DNA from: Candidatus Lindowbacteria bacterium RIFCSPLOWO2_12_FULL_62_27
Lineage (GTDB): Bacteria > Lindowbacteria > 2-12-FULL-62-27
Direction of reading: 5' to 3'
NCBI GenBank assembly: GCA_001784175.1
Contig: MFPR01000011.1
Location: 1-64,000 of the forward strand
Length of the DNA stretch: 64,000 nt
The notes under the pieces were generated by a model. The model saw only the letters and a program-made list of their open reading frames with translations, ran no database searches and was not told the origin of the DNA. Position numbers and translations under genes: made by a program. Numbering within the stretch: position 1 is the first letter of the stretch; each line of letters begins with the position of its first letter. Positions 42,529 through 50,947 of the stretch are shown in pieces.

Positions 42529-43511
42529 TGAAACATCTGGTGTCCCTCAACGACGTGTCGCCGGCCGATCTCCAGGCGCTCCTCGCGGTCTCCCGGAAAG
42601 TCAAAGCGGCCCGGTCCGCGAAAACGGCGCCGCTCTTCCGGCCGCTTCTGAATGCCTCAGTCGCGTTGCTGTTCGAAAAACCGTCGCTCCGGACGCGCGT
42701 GACGTTCGAAGTCGCCGTCACTGAACTTGGCGGTCATCCCATTTACCTCGGCCCGCAGGAGGTGGGCTTGGGCAGGCGCGAGAGCGTTTCAGACATCGCG
42801 CAAAATATGTCCCGCTGGATTCACGCCATCGTCGCGCGCACCTTCCAGCACGAAAGCGTCGCCGGCCTGGCGCGCACCGCGCGGGTCCCGGTCATCAACG
42901 CGCTGACGGACCGCGAGCATCCCTGCCAGGCCGTCGGGGACATTCTGACGATTCTGGAGCGGCGGGGCCGGCTCAAAGGCTTGACGCTGGCGTTTGTCGG
43001 GGACGGGAACAATGTCTGCAATTCTCTCCTGTATGCCGCCGCCAAAACCGGCCTGTCGATGCGCGTCGCCTGTCCCCCGGGCTTTGAGCCGGCGGCGGAT
43101 GTGCTGGCCGCGGCGCGGGCCGCGGCGCGGATTTCCGGCGCGCGCCTCGCGGTGACGCACGATCCGGTCGAGGCGGTGCGCAATGCCGATGCTGTGTATA
43201 CCGATGTGTGGGTGAGCATGGGCTTCGAATCGGAGGCCGCCCCGCGCCGGCAGGCGTTTGAGTTTTACCGCGTCGACGGCCCGCTCATGTCGAGGGCCCG
43301 GCCGGACGCGATCTTTCTCCATTGTCTGCCCGCCCGGCGCGGCGAAGAGGTGACGGACGAGGTCATGGACGGGAAACAATCCGCGGTGCTCGATCAGGCT
43401 GAAAACCGCCTGCACTCGGCCAAGGCGGTCCTGCTGGCCGTGATGGCGCCGGCGGTGTTTGGAAAACTTGCGGCTTTGGGCCGGCGAAAAACGAGAAGGA
43501 GATCAGGATGA
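42528..43511 (+). CDS. argF: Ornithine carbamoyltransferase
   Basis: 327 residues from ATG 42528 (TGATG overlap with argD; GTG 42525 is the alternative). The carbamoyl-phosphate motif EKPSLRTRVTFE, the ornithine-site TDREHPCQ and the catalytic HCLPA are intact. It makes citrulline. It is distinguished from aspartate transcarbamylases by the HPCQ and HCLPA lines. Its last bases overlap argG by four (ATGA). Confidence 0.94.
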   Translation: MKHLVSLNDVSPADLQALLAVSRKVKAARSAKTAPLFRPLLNASVALLFEKPSLRTRVTFEVAVTELGGHPIYLGPQEVGLGRRESVSDIAQNMSRWIHAIVARTFQHESVAGLARTARVPVINALTDREHPCQAVGDILTILERRGRLKGLTLAFVGDGNNVCNSLLYAAAKTGLSMRVACPPGFEPAADVLAAARAAARISGARLAVTHDPVEAVRNADAVYTDVWVSMGFESEAAPRRQAFEFYRVDGPLMSRARPDAIFLHCLPARRGEEVTDEVMDGKQSAVLDQAENRLHSAKAVLLAVMAPAVFGKLAALGRRKTRRRSG

Positions 43512-44725
43512 AAAGGGAAATTCGAAAAGTGGTGCTCGCCTATTCCGGCGGGCTCGACACCAGCGTCATCGTCCGGTGGCTCATCAACAAATACGGCTGC
43601 GAGGTCATCGGCTACAACGCCAACCTCGGCATCGCCGAATCCCGACGCGACCTTGACCGGCGGTTAAAGCTGGCCGGCGGAAAACGGATGGTCATGGAGG
43701 ACATCCGCCGGGAGTTTTTGGAGGACTACTGTTTCCCCGCGATGCGCGCGGGCGCCGTCTACGAGGGGAAATACCTCCTGGCGACGGCCCTGTCCCGGCC
43801 GCTCATCGCGCAAAAGCTCATCGAGATCGCGCGCCGGGAAAAAGCCGATGCGGTCGCGCATGGATGCACGGGCAAGGGAAACGACCAGGTCCGGTTTGAG
43901 ATCACGACCAAGGCCCTCGCGCCGGACGTCGAAGTCCTCGCGCCCGTGCGCGAATGGGAATTCAAAACCCGCGACGAGGAGATCGCCTACGCCCGCGAGT
44001 ACGGCATCCCGGTCACCGCGACCAAGAAAAATCCCTACAGCTATGACCGCAATCTCTGGGGTATCTCCATCGAGTGTGGCCCCCTCGAGGATCCCTACCG
44101 GGAGCCCCCGGAGGGCGCGTTCGTCATCACGTCATCGCCGGCCGGCGCACCCGCAAAATCCGTAGTCATCACCATCGGATTTTCGAAAGGCGTTCCCGTT
44201 TCGCTCAACGGGCGGAACATGGGCCCGGTCGATCTCGTCGAACGGCTCACGGCGCTCGGCGCGCGGCACGGGATCGGCCGCGTGGACCTCGTGGAAAACC
44301 GGCTGGTCGGAATCAAGTCCCGGGAGGTCTATGAACAACCCGCTTCGACGATTCTGCACGCGGCCTACCGCGAGCTTTTGTCGATGGTGGCCGACCGCGA
44401 CACGCTCCATCTCATGCCGGCGCTGTCCGACCGGTACGCCCAGCTCGTCTATGACGGATTCTGGTTCACACCGCTTCGGCATGCGCTCGACGCATTTTTC
44501 GGAAAAATCGCCGCAGGGGTCACGGGCGAGGTCCGGCTCCGTCTCTTGCGCGGCTCTTGCATCCCGATCGGCCGCCGGTCGCCCAACGCGCTCTATCAGG
44601 AAAAACTCGCAACCTACGGAGCGGCGGACGTGTTTGACCAGTCAGCTTCGGTCGGCTTTATCAAGATTCTGGGTTTACCTGTGGAAGTGCGCGCGCGTCT
44701 CAGAAAGGGCCGGCCGCACGCCTGA
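43508..44725 (+). CDS. argG: Argininosuccinate synthase
   Basis: 405 residues, normal length. The N-terminal PP-loop AYSGGLDTSVIVRWL (about 12-26), HGCTGKGNDQVRF and SYDRNLWGISIECGPLEDPY are all family signatures. It joins citrulline and aspartate with ATP. An AAGGAGA ribosome-binding site overlaps the end of argF. The C-terminus is complete. Confidence 0.96.
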   Translation: MKREIRKVVLAYSGGLDTSVIVRWLINKYGCEVIGYNANLGIAESRRDLDRRLKLAGGKRMVMEDIRREFLEDYCFPAMRAGAVYEGKYLLATALSRPLIAQKLIEIARREKADAVAHGCTGKGNDQVRFEITTKALAPDVEVLAPVREWEFKTRDEEIAYAREYGIPVTATKKNPYSYDRNLWGISIECGPLEDPYREPPEGAFVITSSPAGAPAKSVVITIGFSKGVPVSLNGRNMGPVDLVERLTALGARHGIGRVDLVENRLVGIKSREVYEQPASTILHAAYRELLSMVADRDTLHLMPALSDRYAQLVYDGFWFTPLRHALDAFFGKIAAGVTGEVRLRLLRGSCIPIGRRSPNALYQEKLATYGAADVFDQSASVGFIKILGLPVEVRARLRKGRPHA

Positions 44726-44760
44726 CCCATGACTGACCCACAGGCGCCGACGCCGGAATC

Positions 44761-44788
44761 CAAAATCCAAAATCCAAAATCCAAAATC
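44761..44788 (+). repeat. Four tandem copies of CAAAATC between argG and argH
   Basis: Four exact 7-nt units lie just before the conserved argH start. They lie within a frame that would extend ArgH upstream to 44729, where they encode a KIQNPKSKI-type stretch with no homology. This is most likely a non-coding simple repeat. Confidence 0.85.
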
Positions 44789-44794
44789 TCCGGA

Positions 44795-46162
44795 ATGATG
44801 TGGGGCGGCCGCATGAAGGGCAAGCTCGACCGCCGCGCGCTGGAGTTTTCGTCTTCCATCGCGCTGGACATCCGGCTCCTGCCCTACGACGTGTTGGCCA
44901 GCATCGCGTGGGCCGAGGCGATCCGGAAAGCCGGCATTCTCTCTGCGGGAGAGCTTCGGCGCATGAAAGGCGCGCTCCGCCTGATTGCCCGCGAGCCGAT
45001 TCCGTCCCCTGCGGAACTCGCAGTCTACGAGGACGTTCACAGCTTCGTCGAATCCCGCCTGCGCGACCGGATCGGCGACACGGCCGACAAACTGCATACC
45101 GGCCGATCAAGAAACGACCAGGTCCTGACCGACGTCGCGCTCTACATCCGGCGGTCGGCCGACCGGATCGTGCGGGAATTGAAAAATCTTTCGAAGGTTT
45201 TCTTGAACCTCGCGTCCAAAAACAAAAAAGTTCCCATGCCGGGCTTTACGCACTTGCAGCCGGCCCAGGTCGTCACCCTCGGCGCGCATTTCATGGCCTA
45301 CGCCGAAATGTTTCTCCGCGATCTCGGCCGAATCAAGCTGCTCCTCCAGCCGCTCGACGCCTGTCCGCTCGGGTCCGGCGCCATCGGCGGAACCACCATC
45401 CCGGTCGACCGCGACTTTCTCGCGCGCCGGCTTGGCTTTCCGCGGCCGACGGCCAGCGCCATGGAGACGATCGCCGGCCGCGACCTCGCCAGCGATTTCC
45501 TCTACGCGCTGACCATCCTCATGATTCATCTTTCAAGATTCTCGGAGGAGGTCATCCTCTGGTCCAACCCCTACTTCGGATTTGTCCGCCTGCCCGACCG
45601 GTTTTCGACCGGCTCGTCCCTCATGCCGCAAAAACGAAATCCGGATTTGTCGGAACTCACGCGCGGCCGCGCCGCCCGCGCCATCGCCGATCTCACAGGC
45701 ATCTTGACGCTCCAGAAAGGCCTGCCCCTCACGTACAATCGTGACCTGCAGGAGGACAAGGTGTATCTGTTCGATCTCGTCGATCTCGTCACCGCCACCC
45801 TCCGGGTTCACGTCCGCATGGTGCCGCGGTTTAAATTCAACCGCAAACGGCTCCGGGAAGCCTGCTCCGTCGGATACATGGAGGCCACGGACCTTGCGGA
45901 GTATCTCGCCAAAAAAGGCGTGCCCTTCCGCCAGGCCCACGAGATCATCGGCCGGCTGGTCGCGCGCCTCGAGCGCCGCCGCCGGAAATTCCGCGACCTG
46001 ACGCTGAAGGACCTTCAGGCATTTGACCCCCGCTTCGGCCCGGATGTCGTGGCCCTGCTGAACGCCGAGCAATCACCGTGGAGGAAGCAGACCTACGGCT
46101 CCGTGTCGCCGGAATCCGTCGGCCGCCGCGTCATCCGCCTCCGGCTGACGAGGATTTATTAG
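44795..46162 (+). CDS. argH: Argininosuccinate lyase
   Basis: 455 residues from ATG 44795. This start is chosen because the family opens with WGGR (MMWGGRMKGKLDRRALEFSS) and it gives the usual length. The longer frame to 44729 would translate a heptamer repeat. The fumarase-superfamily signature GSSLMPQKRNPD is intact, as are HTGRSRNDQV and MPGFTHLQPAQ. It releases arginine and fumarate. There is a 2-nt gap to lysA. Confidence 0.95.
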   Translation: MMWGGRMKGKLDRRALEFSSSIALDIRLLPYDVLASIAWAEAIRKAGILSAGELRRMKGALRLIAREPIPSPAELAVYEDVHSFVESRLRDRIGDTADKLHTGRSRNDQVLTDVALYIRRSADRIVRELKNLSKVFLNLASKNKKVPMPGFTHLQPAQVVTLGAHFMAYAEMFLRDLGRIKLLLQPLDACPLGSGAIGGTTIPVDRDFLARRLGFPRPTASAMETIAGRDLASDFLYALTILMIHLSRFSEEVILWSNPYFGFVRLPDRFSTGSSLMPQKRNPDLSELTRGRAARAIADLTGILTLQKGLPLTYNRDLQEDKVYLFDLVDLVTATLRVHVRMVPRFKFNRKRLREACSVGYMEATDLAEYLAKKGVPFRQAHEIIGRLVARLERRRRKFRDLTLKDLQAFDPRFGPDVVALLNAEQSPWRKQTYGSVSPESVGRRVIRLRLTRIY

Positions 46163-46164
46163 AG

Positions 46165-47448
46165 ATGGACTTCTTCTCCTACGACCAGGGCGCGTATTGC
46201 TGTGAGGGCATCCCGCTCGATCGGATCGCCGCCGAGTTCGGCACGCCCGCCTACGTCTACAGCGAGAAAACGGTCACGGACCATTACCAGAAACTGGACC
46301 GCGCCCTCGCGCCGGTGCCGCACCTCATCTGCTATTCGGTCAAAACCAATTCCAACCTCGCAATCCTCGCCCACATGGCGCGGCTCGGCAGCGGGTTCGA
46401 CATCGTGTCCGGCGGCGAACTCTATCGCGTCCTCAAGGCGGGCGGAGACGCATCGAAGGTCGTGTTCGCCGGCGTCGGAAAAACGACGGACGAAATGCGG
46501 CGCTCGATCGAGTCCGGTATTTTCATGTTCAACATCGAGTCCCTCCCGGAAGCCGAGGCGCTCTCCGGCGTCGCGCGCGACATGAACCGCGACGTGCGGG
46601 TGGCCGTCCGGATCAATCCCGACGTTTCGCCGGATACGCATCACTACATCACCACCGGAAAGAAGGAGACCAAGTTCGGCCTCCCCATCGACCGCGCGAT
46701 GGACGTCTTTCGGGCCATCGGCCGGATGGACCGGCTGATCCCGACGGCGGTCCATTGCCATATCGGATCGCAGATCACTGAAATCGATCCATACAAGGAA
46801 ACGCTGGAAAAGATCGGGCCGCTGATTCAACAATTGAGAGACGAGGGATTCGACATCCGTTACTTCAATCTCGGCGGAGGGCTCGGCATCATCTACAAGG
46901 AGGAATCCCCGCAGACGGCCGCGCGGTTCGCCGAGTCGATCCTGCCCATGGTCAAACCGATGAACGTGGAACTCCTCATGGAGCCGGGCCGGTTCGTGGT
47001 CGGCAACGCCGGCGTGCTCCTGACCCGCGTCCTTTACATCAAGGACACCGGCAGCAAGTGTTTCGCCATCGTCGACGCCGGCATGAACGATCTGGTCCGG
47101 CCGACCCTCTACGGCGCCTACCACGAGATCTTGCCGGTGCGGCAGAAGAGCGCGAAGAAAAAGACGTACGACGTCGTGGGCCCGGTCTGCGAGACCGGCG
47201 ATTTTTTCGCGAAGGACCGCTCCATCGACGAGATGCATGCCGGGGATTTGCTGGCGATCAAAAGCGCCGGCGCCTATGGATTTGTCATGGCCTCCAATTA
47301 TAATACCCGCCCACGCCCGCCCGAAATCTGGGTGAGCGGCGGCCGGCCGCGCATCGCGCGCCGCCGGGAAACGTACGAGGATCTGGTGTCGGCCGAATGC
47401 GACGGCATCGAATCGGTCCTGTCCGACCGGACAACCTTTGGGGGTTGA
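46165..47448 (+). CDS. lysA: Diaminopimelate decarboxylase
   Basis: 427 residues from ATG 46165. A fold III PLP enzyme with the PLP lysine in CYSVKTNSN, GGGLGI, EPGRFVVGNAG and the C-terminal GPVCETGDFFAKDR, which matches the meso-DAP decarboxylase signature. It makes lysine from meso-DAP. The gene begins right after argH and is followed 1 nt later by dapF, so arginine and lysine genes form one transcription unit. Confidence 0.95.
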   Translation: MDFFSYDQGAYCCEGIPLDRIAAEFGTPAYVYSEKTVTDHYQKLDRALAPVPHLICYSVKTNSNLAILAHMARLGSGFDIVSGGELYRVLKAGGDASKVVFAGVGKTTDEMRRSIESGIFMFNIESLPEAEALSGVARDMNRDVRVAVRINPDVSPDTHHYITTGKKETKFGLPIDRAMDVFRAIGRMDRLIPTAVHCHIGSQITEIDPYKETLEKIGPLIQQLRDEGFDIRYFNLGGGLGIIYKEESPQTAARFAESILPMVKPMNVELLMEPGRFVVGNAGVLLTRVLYIKDTGSKCFAIVDAGMNDLVRPTLYGAYHEILPVRQKSAKKKTYDVVGPVCETGDFFAKDRSIDEMHAGDLLAIKSAGAYGFVMASNYNTRPRPPEIWVSGGRPRIARRRETYEDLVSAECDGIESVLSDRTTFGG

Positions 47449-47449
47449 G

Positions 47450-48286
47450 ATGGCTAAACTTGCGCTGAGCGTCGCCAAAATGCAGGCGGCTGGAAACGAT
47501 TTCGTCGTCGTCAACGACATGGCGCGCCGAATCTCCTCCCCCGCGCGCCTCGCGGCCAGACTCTGCCACCGGCAGTTCGGCGTCGGCGCCGACGGGCTCA
47601 TCCTGCTCCAGCCCGCCCGGAACGGCCGGTCGGCCTACCGCATGCGCATCATCAATTCGGACGGCAGCGAGGCCGAAATGTGCGGCAACGGCTCAAGGTG
47701 CGCGGTGAAGTTCGCCGTCGAGTCCGGCCTGGCGCCCGCGTCCCACATCTTCGAAACGCTGGCCGGCGCCATCGCCGGGCGTTATCTTTCTCCGGCCAAA
47801 GTCCGGGTGGCGCTGACCGAGCCGTCGGAATTCCGGAGCAACGTCGTCGTGCCGCTAAGATCGGGCCGAATCCGCGGCACGTTCATCAACACGGGCGTGC
47901 CGCACTTCGTGACATTCGTGCGCCGGCTGGACGGATTGGACGTGAACGTCCTCGGCCGGGAAATCCGGACGCACCGGATTTTTTCCCCGCGGGGAACCAA
48001 CGTCAATTTCGCGCAGGTCCTCAAATCCGGCCGGCGTAATTCCCGCATCCGCCTGCGAACGTTCGAACGCGGCGTCGAATCGGAAACCCTCGCGTGCGGC
48101 ACGGGCGCCACGGCTTCCGCGATCGTCGCGGCGCTGACGCGGGGACTCTGCCCGCCGGTCGCAGTCGTGACCACGGGGGGATCGGTCCTGACGATCCAGT
48201 TCTGCATTGGAAGTCCAACCGGCGTCTCCACCGTCACCATGGAAGGCCCGGTAGAAAAAGTGTTTGAAACGAGGCTGTCGATATGA
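47450..48286 (+). CDS. dapF: Diaminopimelate epimerase
   Basis: 278 residues from ATG 47450, behind a GGGGG ribosome-binding site; the TTG at 47438 is not needed. Both catalytic Cys motifs are present: C78 in MCGNGSRC and the second in ETLACGTGATA. MQAAGNDFVVVND is the standard opening. It converts LL-DAP, the DapL product, to meso-DAP for lysine and peptidoglycan. Confidence 0.94.
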   Translation: MAKLALSVAKMQAAGNDFVVVNDMARRISSPARLAARLCHRQFGVGADGLILLQPARNGRSAYRMRIINSDGSEAEMCGNGSRCAVKFAVESGLAPASHIFETLAGAIAGRYLSPAKVRVALTEPSEFRSNVVVPLRSGRIRGTFINTGVPHFVTFVRRLDGLDVNVLGREIRTHRIFSPRGTNVNFAQVLKSGRRNSRIRLRTFERGVESETLACGTGATASAIVAALTRGLCPPVAVVTTGGSVLTIQFCIGSPTGVSTVTMEGPVEKVFETRLSI

Positions 48287-48319
48287 TTCGAGAGAGGGTT
48301 AAAGAAAGGGAGTGATTCA

Positions 48320-49237
48320 GTGAAGAAACGAAATCATTTTACACTGCGAGGGTCCATCGTCGCCATGATCACGCCGTTTCGCGAGGGGCGCGTGGACGAG
48401 GAGGCGATCCGGCGGATCGTCGAGTTTCAGATCAGGAACGGCACCGACGCGCTCCTGCCCTGCGGGACCACCGGGGAAAGCGCGACGCTGTCGCATGATG
48501 AGCACCGGCGCGTGGTCGAGCGGACGCACGAGTTTGCCCGCGGCCGGATTCCCGTCATCGCCGGCACCGGTTCGAACTCCACGGACGAAGCGGTCGAGTT
48601 GACGCGGCACGCTGCCGACACCGGCTGCGCCGCGGCCCTGCTCATCTGTCCGTATTACAACAAGCCGACCCAGAGTGGGCTGATCAAGCATTTTACCCGC
48701 GTGGCCGATGAGGTCGACATTCCGCAGGTCCTCTACAACATTCCCGGCCGCACCGGCGTGAACATGGCGCCGGAGACGATCGCGACGCTTGCCGAACATC
48801 CCCGGATCGTCGGCGTCAAGGAGGCCTCGGGCAACATGGCCCAGATCATGCAGCTCATGAGCCTCCTCCGAAGCCGACCCGCGCTCCGGAAAACGAATTT
48901 CTCGGTCGTGTCCGGCGATGACGCTCTGACCTTCTCGATCATGGCAGCCGGCGGAACCGGCGTGATATCGGCGACCGCAAACGTCGTGCCGAAACAAATC
49001 GCGGCCATCGTTCACCATTTTGCCGCCGGCCGCTTCGAGCAGTCGCGCCGGACTCAGCTTGATCTTCTGGAACTGATCGACGTGATGTTCATCGAGACCA
49101 ATCCGATCCCGGCCAAAACCGCCTGCGCCCTCATGGGGCTCTGCGGCCCCGAGTTCCGCCTGCCGCTCTGCGAGATGAGCGCGCCGCATCTCGACAAGCT
49201 CAAAAAGGTCTTGAAACAGTATCATGTCATCCGCTGA
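48320..49237 (+). CDS. dapA: 4-hydroxy-tetrahydrodipicolinate synthase
   Basis: 305 residues, GTG start with an AGGGAG ribosome-binding site. An (alpha/beta)8 aldolase: GTTGESATLSHDEH near 45, the Tyr in YNIPGRTGVNM and the Schiff-base Lys in VGVKEASGNM. It condenses pyruvate with aspartate semialdehyde. The last 14 nt overlap dapB. The 33-bp gap to dapF is the largest in this part of the run. Confidence 0.94.
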   Translation: MKKRNHFTLRGSIVAMITPFREGRVDEEAIRRIVEFQIRNGTDALLPCGTTGESATLSHDEHRRVVERTHEFARGRIPVIAGTGSNSTDEAVELTRHAADTGCAAALLICPYYNKPTQSGLIKHFTRVADEVDIPQVLYNIPGRTGVNMAPETIATLAEHPRIVGVKEASGNMAQIMQLMSLLRSRPALRKTNFSVVSGDDALTFSIMAAGGTGVISATANVVPKQIAAIVHHFAAGRFEQSRRTQLDLLELIDVMFIETNPIPAKTACALMGLCGPEFRLPLCEMSAPHLDKLKKVLKQYHVIR

Positions 49238-50039
49238 TAAAATTTGTGTCGGCGTCAACGGCGCCGCCGGGAAAATGGGCCGCCGACTCGTCGCCCTCAT
49301 CGTCGCCGGGCCCCGCTTCGCGCTCGCCGGCGCCTACGAACGCGCCGGCCACCCCGATCTCGGCAAGGACGTGGGCGTGGTCGTGGGCTGCGCAAAGACG
49401 GGCGTCACGCTCAAACCCCTCGATACCACCGACCGTGCCCTGCAGGTCCTCATCGATTTTTCCAGTCCCGAAGGCGCCGTCCACTGCGTTCAGACGGCTG
49501 CGGCGGCGTGCCGGCCGGCGGTGATCTGCTCCACGGGGATTTCGCCGGACTTGGAAAAGAAAATCCGGGCGGCGGCGAAAAAAATCGCCGTCGTCTACGC
49601 GCCCAACATGAGCCTCGGAATGAACCTGATGGTGTATCTCGCCGAACTCACTTCCAAATACCTGAGCGCGTCCTATGACGTCGAAATCGTCGAAGTTCAC
49701 CACCGGTTGAAAAAAGATGCGCCCTCCGGCAGCGCCCGCGCCCTCGCCGCCGCCGTGCAGTCCGGCCGCGGAGGAAAACTGGACGAAGTCTACGGCCGAT
49801 CCGGCGTCCCCGGCGAGCGCCCGCTCTCCGAAATGGGCGTGCTTGCAGTCCGCGGCGGCGACGTGGTCGGCGATCATACCGTCCATTTTCTGGGCTCGGG
49901 CGAGCGCCTGGAACTCACGCACCGCGCCTCGACCCGCGACACCTTCGCCGCCGGCGCGCTGCAGGCCGCCGAATGGGCGATCCGCGCCAAACCCGGCCTC
50001 TACGGGATGCGCGACGTGTTGGGGTTGCCGACCGCGTGA
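49224..50039 (+). CDS. dapB: 4-hydroxy-tetrahydrodipicolinate reductase
   Basis: 271 residues. An N-terminal dinucleotide-binding GVNGAAGKMGRRLV, then APNMSLGMNLMVYL, the catalytic EVHHRLKKDAPSGSA and a C-terminal tetramer region. It uses NAD(P)H to form tetrahydrodipicolinate. A 14-nt overlap with dapA and a GTGA overlap with the next gene show tight coupling. Confidence 0.94.
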   Translation: MSSADKICVGVNGAAGKMGRRLVALIVAGPRFALAGAYERAGHPDLGKDVGVVVGCAKTGVTLKPLDTTDRALQVLIDFSSPEGAVHCVQTAAAACRPAVICSTGISPDLEKKIRAAAKKIAVVYAPNMSLGMNLMVYLAELTSKYLSASYDVEIVEVHHRLKKDAPSGSARALAAAVQSGRGGKLDEVYGRSGVPGERPLSEMGVLAVRGGDVVGDHTVHFLGSGERLELTHRASTRDTFAAGALQAAEWAIRAKPGLYGMRDVLGLPTA

Positions 50040-50947
50040 CGACATGGGCAAGGTTTCTGAAAGACGGCCGCGCAGTCTATGGAATTGTCGAAGGCGCCGC
50101 AATCCAGCCGGTATCTGGCCATCCGCTCGAAACGTACCGGCTCCTGGACGAGCGATATGATCTCCAATCTGTCCGGCTTCTGGCGCCTTTTGAAAGCTCC
50201 AAAATCATCGGCGTCGGACTCAACTACCGCGACCATATTTTTGAACTCGACCGCAAGGGTGTTCCTTCCAAAATCCCCGACGAGCCTGTCTTGTTTTTCA
50301 AATCTCCGTCCGCGCTCCTCGCGCCAGATGAGCCGATCGTCCTGCCGCCGCAGTCCCGGCGGGTCGAGTACGAGGCGGAGATCGGATTCTACGTCAAGCG
50401 CCGCGCCCGGCGCGTCTCAAAGGAAGAAGCGGCCGATTTTATTTTCGGTTACACCTGCGTCAACGATGTCACCGCCCGCGACCTGCAGCGAACCGACGTC
50501 CAGTGGACCCGGGCCAAATCCTTCGACACCTTCTGCCCGGCCGGCCCGGTGGTGGAAACCGAGTTCGACTGGTCCGGCGCCCGAATCGAAGGCCTTCTCA
50601 ACGGCCACGCTGTCCAGTCTTCAAAAGGCAGCGATATGATTTTCGATCCCCCGGCGCTCCTGTCCTACATCTCGCAGTGTTTCACGCTCGAACCGGGCGA
50701 TCTCGTGGCCACCGGCACGCCGGCCGGCGTGGGCCCGCTGCAGCCCGGCGACCGCTTCACCGTCCGGGTCGAAGGCATCGGCGAGCTGTCGAATCCGGTT
50801 CACCTCCTCTCCCCCCGCAGGGGGGAGAGGATTGAGGTGAGGGGGGTGGACGGCGTCGACCGAAACCTGCCACCCTCACCCCAACCCTCTCCCGCCAGAG
50901 GCGGGAGAGGGGGGATACTTGGACAGCCACAGCGGTGGACTCAATAA
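50036..50947 (+). CDS. Fumarylacetoacetate hydrolase-family protein with repeat-derived tail
   Basis: 303 residues, GTG start overlapping the dapB stop. An FAH C-terminal-type fold: SSKIIGVGLNYRDH (about 55-68), the metal ligands in VEYEAEIGFYV and NDVTARDLQ, the line TRAKSFDTFCPAGP, and TGTPAGVGPL. Such enzymes are often annotated as 2-keto-4-pentenoate hydratase or acylpyruvase/oxaloacetate decarboxylase. It is coupled between dapB and dapL without a known role in lysine synthesis. The last ~45 residues (from about LLSPRRGE on) are encoded by two GC-rich palindromic repeats, not by family sequence. Confidence 0.85.
   Translation: MTTWARFLKDGRAVYGIVEGAAIQPVSGHPLETYRLLDERYDLQSVRLLAPFESSKIIGVGLNYRDHIFELDRKGVPSKIPDEPVLFFKSPSALLAPDEPIVLPPQSRRVEYEAEIGFYVKRRARRVSKEEAADFIFGYTCVNDVTARDLQRTDVQWTRAKSFDTFCPAGPVVETEFDWSGARIEGLLNGHAVQSSKGSDMIFDPPALLSYISQCFTLEPGDLVATGTPAGVGPLQPGDRFTVRVEGIGELSNPVHLLSPRRGERIEVRGVDGVDRNLPPSPQPSPARGGRGGILGQPQRWTQ
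50806..50830. repeat. GC-rich palindrome in the 3' end of the FAH-family gene
   Basis: Arms CCTCTCCCCCC (50806-50816) and its complement (50820-50830) flank a 3-nt loop. It is related in style to, but not the same as, the element 40 bp downstream. Confidence 0.75.
50871..50917. repeat. Dispersed palindromic repeat (copy 2, inverted)
   Basis: Arms CCCTCTCCCGCC (50885-50896) and its complement (50900-50911), loop AGA. The flank CACCCTCACCCCAA makes it the reverse complement of the element at 8915-8963, with few differences. It is read in frame by the FAH-family gene as a Pro/Ser/Arg/Gly-rich tail. Confidence 0.8.

Noticed and set aside
44729-44794. Longer ArgH start at 44729
   Set aside because: The added residues come from a CAAAATC tandem repeat, and the family's conserved WGGR opening starts at 44795.
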